DNA from: Timaviella sp038204505
GTDB lineage: Bacteria; Cyanobacteriota; Cyanobacteriia; Elainellales; Elainellaceae
Assembly: GCA_038204505.1 (NCBI GenBank)
Contig: JBBRCV010000299.1
Coordinates: forward strand, 1-5,880
Reading direction: 5' to 3'
DNA: 5,880 nucleotides
Of the stretch, positions 5,207-5,880 are shown piece by piece. The position numbers and the translations under genes were made by a program. The notes beneath the pieces are model-generated. The model saw only the letters and a program-made list of their open reading frames with translations, ran no database searches and had not been told where the DNA came from. Every line of letters starts with the position of its first letter. Positions within the stretch are counted from its first letter, which is position 1.

Positions 5207-5880
5207 ATGAACAACCTGAACAAAAAACTCTCTAAAATTTTCAAATCTTTGATTAAGCCCCTCTTTGCGGTCTTCTTAGTATTTACGCTAGTCCTCAGTC
5301 AAGCAGACGGAGCCTTAGCTGCTCGGAGTGGTGGTCGAGTCGGTGGCGGTAGCTTCCGAAGCGCGCCCCGAAGCGCACCTCGCAGTGCTCCTAGCTATGG
5401 CGGTGGTTATGGTGGCGGCTATGGTGGCGGCTATGGCGGCGGTGGCGGCTTTGGATTTCCGTTCCTCCTGCCCTTGTTTGGCTTCGGTGGCGGTGCGGGT
5501 GGATTATTCTCGATTTTGATCTTCTTTGCGATCGCCAGCTTCCTCGTTCGTAGTTTCCGTTCTGCCCAAGGTGGCGGTACTACTAATGAATATGGCTATT
5601 CCACTGGATCGTCCGTGGTTTCTGTCGCAAAAGTCCAGGTTGGTCTTTTGTCTGAGGCTCGCAGCTTGCAAGCTGATCTCGATCGCATTGCCAAAACTGC
5701 TGACACTAGCAACTCTGAAGGTCTGACCCTGTTGCTGCTAGAGACCACGCTTTCCTTACTTCGTCACCCAGAGTACTGGAGTTACGCAGGCAGCGACACC
5801 CAGCAAACTCGCCTGGAAGCTGCGGAAGATCAGTTCAACCGCTTTTCTTTAACAGAGCGCAGCAAGTTTACTGAAGAAAC
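5207..5880 (+). CDS. DUF1517 family exported/membrane protein, 3'-truncated
   Basis: 224 codons are visible and the frame runs off the right edge. Residues 1-38 form a signal peptide with a lysine-rich start (KKLSKIFKSLIK), a hydrophobic core at about 19-31 and an ALA-A cleavage-like site at 36-39. The mature part starts with a Gly/Ser/Arg stretch holding RSAP three times (51-62) and YGGG four times (64-79). A Phe/Leu-rich hydrophobic segment follows (82-114), including GLFSILIFFAIASFLV, likely one membrane span. After it, from about 130, comes the start of the conserved DUF1517 domain (SSVVSVAKVQVGLLSEARSLQADLDRIAKTAD, then ETTLSLLRHPEYWSYAG). DUF1517 occurs mainly in oxygenic phototrophs; the plant chloroplast protein FLAP1, tied to proton balance and photoprotection under fluctuating light, is as I recall a member. 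The function here is unproven. The ATG has no strong Shine-Dalgarno; an out-of-frame ATG at 5199 ends in a TGA overlapping this start. Confidence 0.88.
   Translation, partial: MNNLNKKLSKIFKSLIKPLFAVFLVFTLVLSQADGALAARSGGRVGGGSFRSAPRSAPRSAPSYGGGYGGGYGGGYGGGGGFGFPFLLPLFGFGGGAGGLFSILIFFAIASFLVRSFRSAQGGGTTNEYGYSTGSSVVSVAKVQVGLLSEARSLQADLDRIAKTADTSNSEGLTLLLLETTLSLLRHPEYWSYAGSDTQQTRLEAAEDQFNRFSLTERSKFTEE
5357..5443 (+). repeat. 12-bp coding repeats: RSAP x3 and YGGG x4
   Basis: Three 12-bp units encoding RSAP (5357-5368, 5369-5380, 5381-5392) are followed, after one Ser codon, by four 12-bp units encoding YGGG (5396-5407, 5408-5419, 5420-5431, 5432-5443). The second and third YGGG units (TATGGTGGCGGC) are identical in DNA, indicating recent slippage. 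The repeats lie between the signal peptide and the membrane segment of the DUF1517 protein. Confidence 0.9.

Larger units (their letters stand above)
121..5535. repeat. HIP1 palindromes (GCGATCGC), at least 16 dispersed copies
   Basis: Exact copies start at 121, 732, 1178, 1770, 1796, 2072, 2143, 2724, 3283, 3396, 4174, 4376, 4505, 4845, 4986 and 5528, about one per 370 bp, against one per 65 kb for a random 8-mer. All but the copy at 732 lie inside genes. This is the HIP1 signature of cyanobacterial genomes and the best single sign of the host group. They are not a mobile element. Confidence 0.95.

Noticed and set aside
5328..5519. 63-aa Ala/Val/Met-rich frame inside the DUF1517 gene
   Set aside because: It is a frame-shifted reading of the Gly-rich repeats. 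The frame from 5207 has a signal peptide and the DUF1517 sequence.

Overview
The window looks like ordinary cyanobacterial chromosome. The palindrome GCGATCGC (HIP1, the repeat typical of many cyanobacterial genomes) occurs at least 16 times in 5.9 kb, inside genes and between them. The gene families agree: a ThiE with the N-terminal ThiD2-type extension, a ComFB-domain protein of the cyanobacterial kind, a DUF1565/SPOR-like surface protein and a DUF1517 protein. I see no transposase, phage gene, tRNA, rRNA or CRISPR array. The species cannot be named from this sequence.

Layout, left to right. (1) The 3' part of a plus-strand M23 metallopeptidase gene that begins before the window. (2) After 116 bp, a plus-strand comFB-like gene for a putative cyclic-dinucleotide receptor, closed by a strong intrinsic terminator at 1335-1369. 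(3) Two minus-strand genes, probably one transcription unit: an exported DUF1565 protein with a long Pro/Ser/Thr linker and a SPOR-like C-terminus (3505 down to 1997), then a short exported L,D-transpeptidase (1952 down to 1416). (4) A 228-bp divergent intergenic region, the longest gene-free stretch, holding a perfect 17-bp tandem repeat. (5) Plus-strand thiE and thiS, 9 bp apart, for thiamine biosynthesis. (6) A 180-bp gap with two CTCTTAAG repeats 11 bp apart. (7) The first 224 codons of a plus-strand exported/membrane DUF1517 protein that runs off the right edge.

How the genes relate. The M23 enzyme, the L,D-transpeptidase and the DUF1565/SPOR-like protein all point to the envelope: the first two act on peptidoglycan, and SPOR domains in general bind it. 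The DUF1565 and transpeptidase genes are co-oriented with a 44-bp gap, so co-expression is plausible. ThiS is the sulfur carrier for the thiazole moiety, and ThiE joins thiazole phosphate to the pyrimidine to give thiamine phosphate, so the pair is a partial thiamine operon. No TPP riboswitch was found in front of it. The comFB-like and DUF1517 genes have no clear functional link to their neighbours.

I found no convincing new defence, mobile or biosynthetic system. The most useful items for follow-up are the duplicated architecture of the ThiE N-terminal domain, the tandem repeats in two intergenic regions, the DUF1565-transpeptidase pairing and the corrected DUF1565 start.
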